Below, piece after piece: positions 10,721 through 20,819 of a stretch of DNA of 64,000 nt. The stretch lies in assembly GCA_034401795.1 (NCBI GenBank), contig CM067372.1, positions 36,900,897 through 36,964,896 on the forward strand, read 5' to 3'. The stretch comes from Chaetoderma sp. LZ-2023a. Its lineage: Eukaryota; Mollusca; Caudofoveata; Chaetodermatida; Chaetodermatidae. The notes under the pieces are model-generated. The model searched no databases and was not told where the DNA came from. It was given only the letters and a program-made list of their open reading frames with translations. Each line of letters opens with the position of its first letter. The stretch's first letter is position 1. The translations under genes and the position numbers were made by a program.

Positions 10721-11990
10721 TTGCGTGAGTTGTAATGGCTCATGTCTAAAATTGGTGCTTTTTTGGATCCGATGAGATTCATTGCAGCTGAGAACAATTG
10801 TATTGTATGGAGAAAGTAACTTTTAAATGCTAAATGCCGGCATAACCTGACAAGCTTACATGTGGCAGAGATCGTTTATCTAACAATTAGTTAACTAATC
10901 TACTGTTTAGTGGGTAATCAATTGTAAAGAGTCAATTTCACGGCAATCAATTTTTCGACGACAATAAAAAAGCAGGCAGTGGGTTTCTGAGAGATAATCG
11001 AGACATTCAGGCCGTGATAGTAGATGTATTAGTAGCTTGCCTGCATGGCATAAATGCCGCAGCTTATGCCATGGCGATCACCCGCCATCGTCTGCAGTCT
11101 GTCCTCAACACTTTCCCATTAAATGAGTTCTCAAGAAGTGCTCGGCAAGATCAATTAAATTGGGCAGGAAGCATGCCTTTAGACTAGAGCTCCATTATTC
11201 AAATGAAGATGATTTGTCAATCTGGCGGATCTTAGGTTTTTAGAAATATATCTAAACATCTCCAGAGCCGCTGTGTCTATTGATTTGAAACTCAAGAAAT
11301 GGCACAAAGCGCAAGAACTGGATCAAGTTTGTTAAATAGAACTTGATTGGTCGATTTCCCAAGCGACCATCTTGGATGACCTAGTTTTCACAAAAACTAT
11401 TTTTCTGGGACCACAAATGGGAAGGGGCTAAAACTTTGCAAAGATGGTTAGTGCCTAAGGGTCGGTTATGTCTCACCAATGGGAGTGGATATATGAAAGA
11501 AACGCGTCCATTATCAAGCAATACAAATTGAGCAATTCTTCGCTGATGTCTTGTGGTTTGATGATAAGGGATCTGGTACTATTCACTTTGATAGGATGAT
11601 CGAGTAGCGGCAAACATAAATTTGATTTTAACAAGAAATGTGTAGATTTTGGCCACAAATTCCTTTATTTCTGACATCTTGTTTCCTGTCAAAATGTTCA
11701 CATCTGGAACTTAAGATTTCCATGTTCCATACAAAATTGTTTGCATTTCCAGCCACGATTTTCATATTTGGATACAGACTCATTTGCGCCTCTTATGATT
11801 GATCAAAGGATATGGTGCATGTACGCCATCTAGCGGCGTTGCATCAATTTCGTACAAAGCGTCTGTTCAGAGATAGATAAAAGCCATTAAAATTTTACAC
11901 GATCAAGAAATTCAGCAGAGACAAAACGAAGCACAAAGTCCATACTTGATTTATTATCAGACAATATTAGCCGTAACACTTATTACAATG
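10720..11990. other. No gene recognised; weak match to the 27-28 kb repeat
   Basis: No supported gene. The part 11,310-11,450 (CAAGTTTGTTAAATAGAACTTG, CCATCTTGGATGACCTAG, given here in parts) shares words with the ~600-bp tandem repeat at 27.2-28.9 kb, so a fragment of that family is likely. Confidence 0.45.
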
Positions 11991-11997
11991 AATAAAT

Positions 11998-12230
11998 CCA
12001 CTTGTAGCTATACCCAGTCCATCTCTAGCTAAGCGCCGCCCATGTGTTGAGCGCGTAGGTATCTATTTATATACGCTGAAACCTGACTTCCCAGAATCCC
12101 ATTTTCAAGGTAACAATAAGGGTGAACTGTTGCCTATTTTGAAACTAATTTGTCTGGGGGCTGCCGTCGGCGTCAACACCACCCAGTTAGATTAATTTCA
12201 AAATTAGCTTTTTGAGGCAGCACACATTCA
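11998..12230. mobile_element. Diverged palindromic MITE copy
   Basis: Carries CATCTCTAGCTAAGC, a CCCAGAATCCC block, then TATTTTGAAACTAATTTG and the inverted ATTAATTTCAAAATTAG across a short middle. The order matches the better copies at 45.6 and 58.8 kb, but the arms are degraded. Confidence 0.55.
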
Positions 12231-12239
12231 AATGTAGAA

Positions 12240-12690
12240 GTCAATACTCCTCCGTTATAGATGAATCTTGATACCACTTGGGGGTTATATTCTTGGGGTA
12301 ATTATGGAGACTATTATGCGGACCGAAATCTTATTCACCATCTCCTGTGATTTAGAAGGGGGTCACAACCTAAAAATCTAAAATCAGTACTCCTGTTATT
12401 GATAAATGGATCCTGATAGGAAAACACAAAATTCTAGTGATAGCTGTCGACACTATAACGTAGCCTGATTCATTCGATTCACCCCTGTCAGGTTTTAGAA
12501 GGGTACCATCACCCGTAAATTGTAAAATCGCTACGCCTCCGTTATTGATGAATGACTCTCGATTAAACTGGAGGGGTATGCTAGAGGTAAGTAATTCAAA
12601 GCATAATAGATTCGATTTTAAATTCAAACCCTAGTGGTGTTTAGAAGGGCACCCGTCCTCAAAATTAAAAAATACCCATACAAGTTATGG
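12240..12690. repeat. Dispersed repeat, related to 61.3-61.6 kb
   Basis: Contains repeated clauses such as CTCCGTTATTGATGAATG with TTTTAGAAGGG(T/C)ACC, at about 12,250, 12,390 and 12,535. The stretch 61,300-61,540 carries the same words in inverse orientation (AACGGAGGAGTAG, TTACCCTTCTAAAAA). It appears to be a low-copy dispersed family with internal ~150-bp duplication. Confidence 0.5.
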
Positions 12691-13122
12691 TCTTAGCTCG
12701 TGTGAGTTTTTTAATTTTATTCAAAGGACTGAAATTCATATTTAATTTCATACGGTAACCGATTTTAATATAGGTTGTACATTCCTATATGACTACATTG
12801 CTTAGGAAAATCCATGATATACAAATCTTTTCTCATGTCTGTCAACCGTGACTTAAGGGCAAATGGATGCATTTTCCCGAATTCTATTTTTAGAGAGCGC
12901 TTTTGTTTGGTCTATCATTCTCAAAGGTAGGGCCCCTTTCAGTCTACTAAATAAGGTTATGACACGGAGATGTAATTAAAAGTACGGGGATAACATTAAC
13001 AAAACAAACATACATGTATGATAGATATTATGTGAGCCATTGCAATGAATTAACCTACACGTACACGATGGAAAGGAAAATAACGAGTTCTGTCGTCGTC
13101 GTGGCCGCCGCCGCCGCCACAG

Positions 13123-13123
<1 letters not shown>

Positions 13124-13179
<56 letters not shown>

Positions 13180-13180
13180 T

Positions 13181-13222
<42 letters not shown>
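13124..13222. repeat. (CAG)n microsatellite
   Basis: About 33 trinucleotides with one CAATAG interruption. Open in several frames on both strands (poly-Ala, poly-Leu, poly-Cys), so the four ORFs that cover it are artefacts. A second trinucleotide array (GATG)(CCG)(GAC)n follows at 13,417-13,488. Confidence 0.95.
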
Positions 13223-13224
<2 letters not shown>

Positions 13225-13445
13225 CCCCCCAAAACGTTATTACTAAGATTATTATTATTTTACGCCTCACTAACGCGGACTCTGATTTTACACCTATGTG
13301 TCTATGCTTTTGTTTTTGTACTTTGCTATTTTCAACTTTCACTTATTGCCCGTGAAGTGAGTCCAGATTGCCTGATAGACTAAGGCAAACAATGTTTACG
13401 CTGTCATATGTGCGATTATGATGATGATGATGATGCCGCCGCCGC

Positions 13446-13476
<31 letters not shown>

Positions 13477-13863
13477 AACGACGACGAAAATGAAATAAGA
13501 ACTATATAGAAATCACATTTTAGATACAATTTGAAGACCAAGGTTTGTCAATTTATTAATAGTAGTTATAAAATAAGTGTTTCAAAACAGAGTGTGGTGG
13601 GATCTGTGGATCGCGGATCGGCGGCTACAGGAGGGATGTGGGCTGTCAGAACAGTAATTATGCACATACATTCTAACTTGGGATTGTGTTCAGAGAAAAT
13701 ATGCGATGCGCCTAAGCACACAAAATAGCTAATGCTTAAAACACTATCTCACTGTTGTTATCTGTTAGATGTAATTTGCCAGTTATCAGTAGGTCTGCGA
13801 CTAATAACTAGGACATAACATCTTATCTAGGCGATGTTATAGCGTAGCACACTAGTGATTGAA

Positions 13864-13976
13864 TGTCTGTCTGTCCGTCCGTCCGTCGGGCCGTCCGTCC
13901 GTCCGTCTGTCCATCCGTCCATCCGTCCGTCCGTCCGTCCGTCCGTCTGTTCTGTTCTGTTCTGTTCCGTCTGTTT
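13864..13976. repeat. (GTCC)n / (GTCT)n microsatellite in the Polinton subterminal region
   Basis: Tetranucleotide array inside element 1. The inverted element 2 has a (GACA)n/(GGCA)n array at the matching place (34,207-34,322), so the array pre-dates the separation of the two copies. Confidence 0.9.
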
Positions 13977-14131
13977 AGTGGTCTGTCTGTATATAGTCTT
14001 CTGCACCCACAGGCCGCAACTGGATAGGTATACACGTCTGTGGTGTTAACATGAACATTGATGACCAGCATGTGATACCATAAGAATCCCCATATTAGAG
14101 AAACGCAACTGGATAGGTATACACATCTGCT

Positions 14132-14834
14132 ATGGACATTGATGAAGTACTTCAAAATTTGGCGAGATTGTTGCAGCAGGGGTTTATTAGCCATGCCACT
14201 TATGCTGAGAACCTGGCAGTTCTCACTCCCGAGAAGCCAACCTCAGTCCCATGCAGGAAGCTGTAAACTACTCCCGAGAAGTCAACCCAAGCCCCACATA
14301 GGAAGCTATCAACCACTCCCGAGAAGCCAACCCCAGGTCTCCTTTTTGAGAAGCCCCAACCCATCCACCCCCAACCCAGAGCTAGAAACCCCAGTCAAGT
14401 TCACAGATGAGGAGATCGACAGGTTTCTTGATGCTATAATCCAGGATATGAGGGATATACCCCCAGGATTTGTGAAGGTCCCACATGCAATCCAGAACTA
14501 TCTGCAGGGATGGGAAATTCCTGGACATGGGAAGAAAGATCCAACAGCTTTACTGGATAAAAAACTGGAGAAGATCGAGAGGAAGTTAGTGGAAGCGGCA
14601 CTCGACCTGAAGGTGGTGCATTTCTGCCTTGCTCTCAAGATCACCCTCCACAAGGAGAAGAATGACGGGACAGAGATCACCACAGATCCCTTGCTCTGGT
14701 CTAAGCAGCATGCCATCCTGAAAGCAAGTGATATTAGCGAGGCTGTGAAGGAGGCCAAAGCCAAGGTGCTGCAAGGCCTTGAGAACTACACCCGCGAGGG
14801 GTCTGGCTGGGCAGCCGACAAGGTTGATGCATAG
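14132..14834 (+). pseudogene. Polinton polymerase N-terminal region with PEKP repeats, frameshifted
   Basis: The natural start appears to be ATG at 14,132 (MDIDEVLQNLARLL), as in element 2. That frame stops at 14,264 and the coding sequence resumes in another frame with TDEEIDRFLDAIIQDMRDI, PPGFVKVPHAIQNYLQGW and LWSKQHAILKASDI before a stop at 14,834. Between them lie TPEKPT repeats of about 14-15 residues. In element 2 the same region holds four such repeats. Function of this N-terminal extension is not known to me; it precedes the polymerase in these elements. Confidence 0.7.
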
Positions 14835-17405
14835 TACCTCAACATCGCCAGATATCAACCACCACGTGGTTGGTTCTATATCGATCTCCCCGCGTCGATT
14901 AAGCAAAAACGTGCCATGGTTAATGTCCAGAACACAGATGATGACCACTGTCTTCGCTGGCCTCTCTTGGCTGCTGCTTATCCTGCAGATAGTAATCCCA
15001 AGCGGACATCGAAGTATTTAGGGCACTGGGACACCCTGGACTTCGGCGGTGGAGACTCTCCAACCCCTCACCACTAGCTTAAGCGTGTTGAGTGGCAGAA
15101 TGGCCTGGCCATTAATGTTCAGAAATGACAAGGGTGTCTCCACATTGCAGCTGAGTGAGGCTGATCCCGTCATTTCAAGGACGAATCTGCTGCTTATCGA
15201 GAAGGGCGGCAAGCAACATTATACCTGAATTAAGGACCTGAATCATCAGCTCTATGATCAGAGTCGGTATAAAGGGAGAAAGCACTTCTGCGAGCGGTGT
15301 CTCCACTGTTATTCTCACGAAGACCTTCTCATCAAGCACAAACCGGAGTGCTGTGGTATCGGTGACAGACCAATGCACATACGAATGCCTACAGATGACA
15401 GGAAGATGCTACAGTTCACCAACTACCACAAGCTGCTCAAGGTGCCATTCATCATCTATGCCGACTGAAGCCGTAACAGCCAAGATTGAGGGGCCAGAGG
15501 CGAATCCGGCTCAGAGCAGCACAAAGAAAACGCAACACCATGAGATCTGTGGGTTCTCATACATTGTGGTCTGCAGTGACTGTGTCAGTGAACCACCAGT
15601 GCTGCATCGAGGAGAAAATGCAGCTATGCACTTCCTGGATCGATTGGCACAGGGATAGGAGACGATAACGGCCGTGCTCGCCCACCCTAGGCCAATGGTG
15701 ATGACTAGAGAGGACGAGCGAGCTCATAAAACCGTGCTCAGTAGCCATGTGTGCGACAGACCATTAGATGGGGACAGTGTCAGAGATCAGTGCCACATCA
15801 CTGGTCTCTACCGGGGATCATCACACAATATGTGTAATCTAAAGCTGTGCCTCAACCCTAGGACAACTACCATCCCGGCCGTGTTCCACAACCTGCGTGG
15901 GTATGATTCTCACCTCATCATGCGGGTCATTTCCTTCATCCTCCATCGACTGTGGTTCATCGACTCGGCCCATTTTCTTCCAGCATCAATCGACAGGGTG
16001 GAAGCTAGTTCCACAACGTTCCCACTTGCAAAACAGTATGAACCTAGCACCACCAACCATGAGCTTATACCCCTACGAGCACATGGATGGGTGGCACCGT
16101 TTCAATGAGACCTCTTTCCCGCCCGAATCTGCTTTCTACAGTAAACTCTCTGGCGTGGGAATATCTGACAGCTACTACAACCATGCACATGCTGTCTGGG
16201 CCCAGTTCGGCTGCCAGACCATGGGAGACTATCATGACCTCTATCTGCGGTCTGACACTCTGCTCCTTGCAGATGTCTTTGAGAACTTCTACATCACCTG
16301 CCTCCAGCAGTATCATCTGGACCCAGCGCACTATTACACAAGCCTGGGGTAGAGCTGTGATGCACTTCTAAGGAAGACGGGTGTGGAGCTGGAGCTCCTC
16401 ACTAACTACGACATGCATCTCTTCATAGAGAAAGGACTCAGGGTGTTGTATCAATGGTCAGCAAACGCTATGATAAGGCAAACAACCCATACATAGCTGG
16501 CTATAATCTGCAACAGTCGACAAGCCACATCATATATCTGGATGCTAATAATCTCTATGGCTGGGCAATGAGCCAACACCTACCAATTGGGGCGTTTGAG
16601 TGGGTGGGGAACATTGATGTCAAAGAGATTACACAACATCCCAATGGTGATGAAAAGGGCTACATCCTAGAGGTTGACCTTTAGTACCCACAAGAGCTGC
16701 ATGAAATGCACAATGCCTACCCACTGGTGCCTGAACAATGTGCATTGGGAGAGTCGATAGCGAAGATGGCAGCAGAAAAACTGGTGCCTAACCTAAGAGA
16801 CAAAGAGCAGTACTTTCTCCACTACCACAACCTGAATATCTACCTCAGGCGGGGTATGAGCTTGAAGAAGGTGCACATGGTTCTACACTTCAATCAGTCG
16901 CCGTGGATGGAGCCTTACATCCGACTCAACACAGAGCTCCGTAAGACGGTCAACAGTGACTTCAAGAAGGATCGCTAGAATCTGATGAATAACGCTGTCT
17001 TCGGTAAGACCATGGAGAACTTGCACAAGTGAGTGGATGTCAAGCTGGTCCGGTCAACCGAGGAGGATAAGCTGCGCCACCTAATAGCCAAGACCAACTT
17101 CTCCTGGGCAAAGGTGTTTGATGATAACCTAGCTGCTCTCCACATGTACAAGACGAGCCTGCTGCTGAACTGCCCTGTCTATGTGGGAATGTCCATCCTG
17201 AAGCGAGAATATGGTGCCAACTGTGTGCTCCTGTACACTGACACAGACAGCATCATGTTGGAGATCCAGACTCAGGATGTCTATGCTGATATGGCTGCGA
17301 GCAGTGACCTCTATGACACAAGCGACTACCCAGTAACACACCCGCTACACAGTACTGCCAACAAGAAGGTCCTGGGCAAGATGAAGGATGAGTGTGCTGG
17401 GGTGC
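14835..17405 (+). pseudogene. DNA polymerase type B (protein-primed type) of Polinton element 1
   Basis: Broken frames in order give: NVQNTDDDHCLRWPLLAAAY (about 14,920-14,985); a zinc-site region (CERCLHCY-like, about 15,290); the exonuclease start VPFIIYAD (about 15,440-15,465); an endonuclease-VII-like insert with CDRPL and CHITGLYRG (about 15,750-15,810); HNLRGYDSHLIM of exonuclease motif II (about 15,887-15,925); palm motif A LDANNLYGWAMSQ (16,535-16,573); motif B NNAVFGKTMENLHK (about 16,985-17,030); and motif C YTDTDSIM (17,233-17,256). The enzyme would replicate the element from its ends with a protein primer. At least six stops or shifts interrupt it. The C-terminal end is deleted at about 17,405. 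Confidence 0.85.
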
Positions 17406-17930
17406 CAATCGCCACACCATGTTTCCGCATGAGGGCTGCAGTTTCACCTCTAAACGCCTTACCATCATCCACTTGGAGCAACTCTGGCCACTGGAGGGGA
17501 TTCTGTGGGTCCTCATAGATACTCTGGAACCCGGCAGCCACCTGACCTGCGGACTTATCCGTGAGAGGCACTGCCGCCTTGTATCTACTGGTGACATCGA
17601 CGATGGTACATGTAGGTCTTGCATGTGCCTCTGGAACAGACCCGATCATGTGGAAGTAACAGCATATTAACCTGATGGACTCTGTTCAGGACAGGTTCAA
17701 CGAAGTGTGCATACCGAATGTGTTGCGGACGAGGTCTGTAGATCTGCCACATCGCCTGTCTGGTAAGGCACTGGCTAACCATCTCCAAGGTCAATCTATG
17801 GACCCTGCGACGTGCAGCCTCGAGCAGCTGGTGAGGCTCGCGATAATAGTCAGCTGCCTGTTAACAAAGACCTTCAAGAGAGGCAGTGGAGACCACAGAG
17901 GCACTCTCAGACTTCATTGCTGACGTCGAC
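17405..17930 (-). pseudogene. Polinton integrase fragment, truncated at its 3' end
   Basis: Minus-strand frames give TLEMVSQCLTRQAMWQIYRP, then IVDVTSRYKAAVPL (first catalytic Asp region of the rve/DDE fold), QVDDGKAFRGETAALMRKHG (second catalytic Asp) up to HGVAI. There it runs straight into antisense polymerase sequence. The glutamate-containing part and the C-terminal region, present in element 2, are gone. The enzyme would insert the element and create the short target duplication. Convergent with the polymerase gene, as in element 2. Confidence 0.8.
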
Positions 17931-18155
17931 ACCTTTCCTCTCCTGTACAGCTTGGACACACTCTAGACAGACAAACAGACGACAGTCGTTCATCCGACAG
18001 CGGTCCCCATGGCTGAACACCTCTTCGAATACCTGTGAACACTGCTGTCTAATATCTGCAGTGCTGGCACCATCACTGAAAGGAAGCTTATTGACAAAAG
18101 CTTGCCAGTTAATGGGCCTGACGAGGTCATATAGAGAAGCCATCTTATATAGCAT
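17907..18155 (-). CDS. Small Polinton ORF of unknown function
   Basis: An 82-codon minus-strand ORF containing MASLYDLVRPINWQAFVNKL and an acidic/Cys-rich C-terminal half. It lies between integrase and the right end of element 1, where structural or assembly genes sit in full elements. I do not recognise a domain. It might be an intact small gene or the start of a longer, broken one. Confidence 0.4.
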   Translation of the reverse strand: MLYKMASLYDLVRPINWQAFVNKLPFSDGASTADIRQQCSQVFEEVFSHGDRCRMNDCRLFVCLECVQAVQERKGVDVSNEV

Positions 18156-18164
18156 GTCTTAAAT

Positions 18165-18400
18165 GGTTGGCAACCCAGATGACTGCGAGTGCTATCACAA
18201 CATATGGGAGCCATGGACCGGCAACCCCAAAGAATGTGTCTACCCCTGAGACAATGGCTGGAATAGCCTCAAAGATCTTCTCAACTCCATGGAGAGCATT
18301 GTTGGCGATTTTGCGGACCGTCTCATCAACCTTCGTCGTAAACAGTAGATTAGTCAGTGGGATTCTGGCTCTACATCATCACCATCATGGTCCTCATCAT
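18165..18400 (-). pseudogene. Polinton membrane-protein-like fragment
   Basis: Minus-strand reading gives an amphipathic part (TVRKIANNALHGVEKIFEAI) followed by a hydrophobic segment (GPWLPYVVIALAVIWVANHL), one predicted transmembrane helix. Just upstream on the same strand (18,354-18,593) is an acidic stretch rich in DEDDYDED. The frames are not continuous. No function assigned. Confidence 0.35.
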
Positions 18401-18557
18401 AAGCGTCCTCATCATAGGCATCCTCATCATTATCCTCGTCTTCATCATAGTCGTCCTCATCGTAGTTCTCAACTGGATCCGCGAAAGCTTCTGATTCATA
18501 CATTGCTTGCAGTTCCTGCTGACTATACAAGTGCTTTAAACTCACTATATATAGACA

Positions 18558-18944
18558 TGGCATCCGCAATCTTGAATGCAGGCATGTTTGCATTGGGCTT
18601 CGCTGACCATAAGGTGGCGAAGGTAGAGAGAAAACGTCATAACCAGTCGATGAAGAAGCTGTCTATAGGAAAGGTTTGAGTACAGCAAGGCACTCGAGCA
18701 TATGCACCAAAGGGAGGCACGCCAATGGCAACAAAAGGCTCAAGCCACCCAAAACATCCACGAGGCCGATGAGAGTCTTAATGAGTACTACGAGGCTGTA
18801 AAACTCTCCATACCAAGGCTCGACTATGAGGCATTAGGAGGTCAGAAGACGGCCGAGGTCATAGTAGTAGTAGTAGTGGCTGCTGTAGCAGCGGTGGTAG
18901 CTGGGTCAGCTGCTGAAGTTGTGCTCTACACGCATTCAAGCTGA
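18558..18944 (+). pseudogene. Polinton helical ORF, frameshifted
   Basis: Plus-strand frames give MASAILNAGMFALGFADHKV with basic helices (VERKRHNQSMKKLSIGKV), then after a frame change MHQREARQWQQKAQATQNIH and a YYEAVKLSIPRLDYEALGG region, ending in a (GTA)n-like low-complexity run of Val/Ala. Looks like one coiled-coil protein broken near 18,680. Function unknown. Confidence 0.4.
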
Positions 18945-19440
18945 ATACCAGTGGTGTGTGATACACTAACCTTTGCATAGCCAAAGTAAAGCACCATTAC
19001 TCTGACCGGGTGACTGCTCCCTCGCTCTCTGAACAGGTTCCCAATATGAAAGCTGAACTGGTTGACATGGTTAGGCGGGATGTCCCTTCCTCCGAGGTGG
19101 CACTGTCCTTCGAGCACTGACTCGAGATCCTCGTGGCCACTGGTCAGGTGGAGTAGGGTATATGACTTCGTTTTCTGTCAATAGAGACAGCAATCAGCCA
19201 GATCGCGCACCTCACTGGGTATGTTGGTCCCAACCACAACAAGTTTGAAGTCGTCTAGCTCCCCCACCTCCTGGATCACTCCTCCTTTCTGAACCAAGGC
19301 TGCTACAGCTACGCAGTCCGAGGCACCTCGTTGGAATGTGAACTCTAGACGCTGGTTAGCCGTGCTCTCACTCTACATGTAGGATTTGTTGTCTAGAACC
19401 GCGTGTTTAATTCCTGGTCATTCTCATCATGCCAGACCTT
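18926..19440 (-). pseudogene. Polinton unassigned ORF, possibly virion-type protein
   Basis: Minus-strand frames share a consistent character: RLEFTFQRGASDCVAVAALV, ELDDFKLVVVGTNIPSEVRD, then NHVNQFSFHIGNLFRERGSS and VMVLYFGYAKVSVS. The beta-rich, G/V/F-spaced pattern would fit a structural protein such as a capsid component, but this is inference from composition and position only. Two stops interrupt it. Confidence 0.35.
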
Positions 19441-20184
19441 ATCTTATGAGTAAACCTATGGGTGTGTAGTGGAAGTTTTGTATTTGCCTGGCGTGAATAA
19501 ACTTTGTACTTGCCTGGCATGGTCTGAACAATGGATGGGGGCCACCGGGGGGGGGGGGGTTAGGTTTGGCCCTACGTTGTAAAACACATCCTAGTCAGTC
19601 GTCCCTCTGTTCTGACAACGCACCTCCCTCCAGTAGCTGCCGATCTGCGATCCGCGGCTCCCACCACCCTCTGTTCTGAAACATTTATTTTATAACTACT
19701 TTAATTGTAGAAAAAATACGATATTTTACCATTTTTCATTGTGCTAGACAGAAAATATAGTACGAATGTCTTGTGTGTCTGTCCCCGTTGAGGAAAGGGA
19801 CATACAATTTTCCAATACGAACGCTGTCACTGATAGTCTGCGATTGCCCGTAATAAAATGCTATCCCAGAAAGCAATACCTATAGAATTGGACCATTCTG
19901 CAGATTTTGAGAACATAAAATCGGCCTCCTTTCGCAGCAACAATAACCGAAGATCGCTTATGGTTGATTCGCATGAATAATTAGTCTGAAATGCTGAGAA
20001 AATTGTGATGATAAATGGAGAGGCCAGTTACCTTCACACGCACAGTTTATGTAATTTAGTAAGATCTGATCTGCACCAAAACATTGTCCAAAATTTAAAT
20101 GTAGGAGATACTCGGCAACCTTCTTGTTTGAACTCCTCTACAAGTGGTAATACCCAAAAGTCCATTCAGGTGATCAAGAGAGGG

Positions 20185-20480
20185 ATCCATTTCTAGGTGT
20201 ACCGCACATTTCTAGATATTGCTCGAACATTTCCAGCTACGCCCCACACATTTCTAGCTATTCCCCACATTTCTAGCCATGCCCCACATTTCTAGCTATG
20301 TCCCACACATTTCTAGCTATTGCTCAGACATTTCTAGCTATGCCCTCGCACATTTCTAGCTGTTGCTCGGACATTTCTAGCTATTGCTCGAATATTTCTA
20401 GCTATGCCCCGCACATTTCTAGCTATGCCCCGCACATTTCGGGCTAGGCTCCACACATTTCTGGCGAAACCCCTCCCACA
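20185..20480. repeat. ~20-bp tandem repeat grown from MITE end sequence
   Basis: About 13 copies of ACATTTCTAGCTATGCCCC-like units with two variants (GCCCCGC and TTGCTCGG). The MITE copies at 56,570-56,645 and 55,490-55,540 carry only two or three such units (CCATTTCTAGCTAAGCTCC). Here the array sits at the start of the MITE that continues to about 20,810. Confidence 0.85.
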
Positions 20481-20812
20481 TTTTCCGTGTGTTGGTAACA
20501 ATTTATGGACCGAGCCTTAAATTCTCAGAATCCCATTCACAAGGTAAACACCTATACAGGAAAGCTGTTGAATATGTTGAAACTAAGTTGATTTGGTGCT
20601 GTTGCTGCATATGGCAGCAACCGCGCCAAGTGAAATTAGTTTCAAAATATTCAAAAGAATGTTTGTTAAATAGGAAATGTATAAAAGACATTCGTACACT
20701 TATCAAGAAGGAGATAGATACACCATTCATTACGTATTCTGATTGTGACGTCAGTCTTCAATTGACTATGACTTGATACATTTGAGTGATAGATTGGATC
20801 CATCCATTTATT
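20480..20812. mobile_element. Palindromic MITE copy
   Basis: Contains CCCAGAATCCC-type block (20,527), TGTTGAATATGTTGAAACTAA, a perfect-looking middle GCTGTTGCTGC / GGCAGCAACCGC, and AAATTAGTTTCAAAATATTC, then the common tail with ACATTCGTACAC, TGACGTCAG and GAGTGATAGATTGGATCC. With the tandem array on its left it forms one extended copy. Confidence 0.75.
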
Positions 20813-20819
20813 AACTGAT

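Larger units (their letters stand above)
13561..19700 (+). mobile_element. Polinton-like (Maverick) element 1, internally deleted, with terminal inverted repeats
   Basis: Left end AGTAGTTATAAAATAAGTG at 13,561 and right end TTATTTTATAACTACT at 19,700 are inverted repeats of about 95 bp, including GATCGCGGATCGGCGGCTAC on the left and its counterpart at 19,640-19,655. TTAAT lies immediately outside both ends (13,556-13,560 and 19,701-19,705), a probable target duplication. Inside are protein-primed type DNA polymerase B on the plus strand, an integrase fragment on the minus strand and several small ORFs. At 6.1 kb it is far shorter than the family's usual 15-20 kb, and no ATPase, protease or full capsid gene is recognised. 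Confidence 0.85.

Noticed and set aside
14498-14948. Minus-strand ORFs of 88 and 120 codons
   Set aside because: Antisense of the Polinton polymerase N-terminal region.
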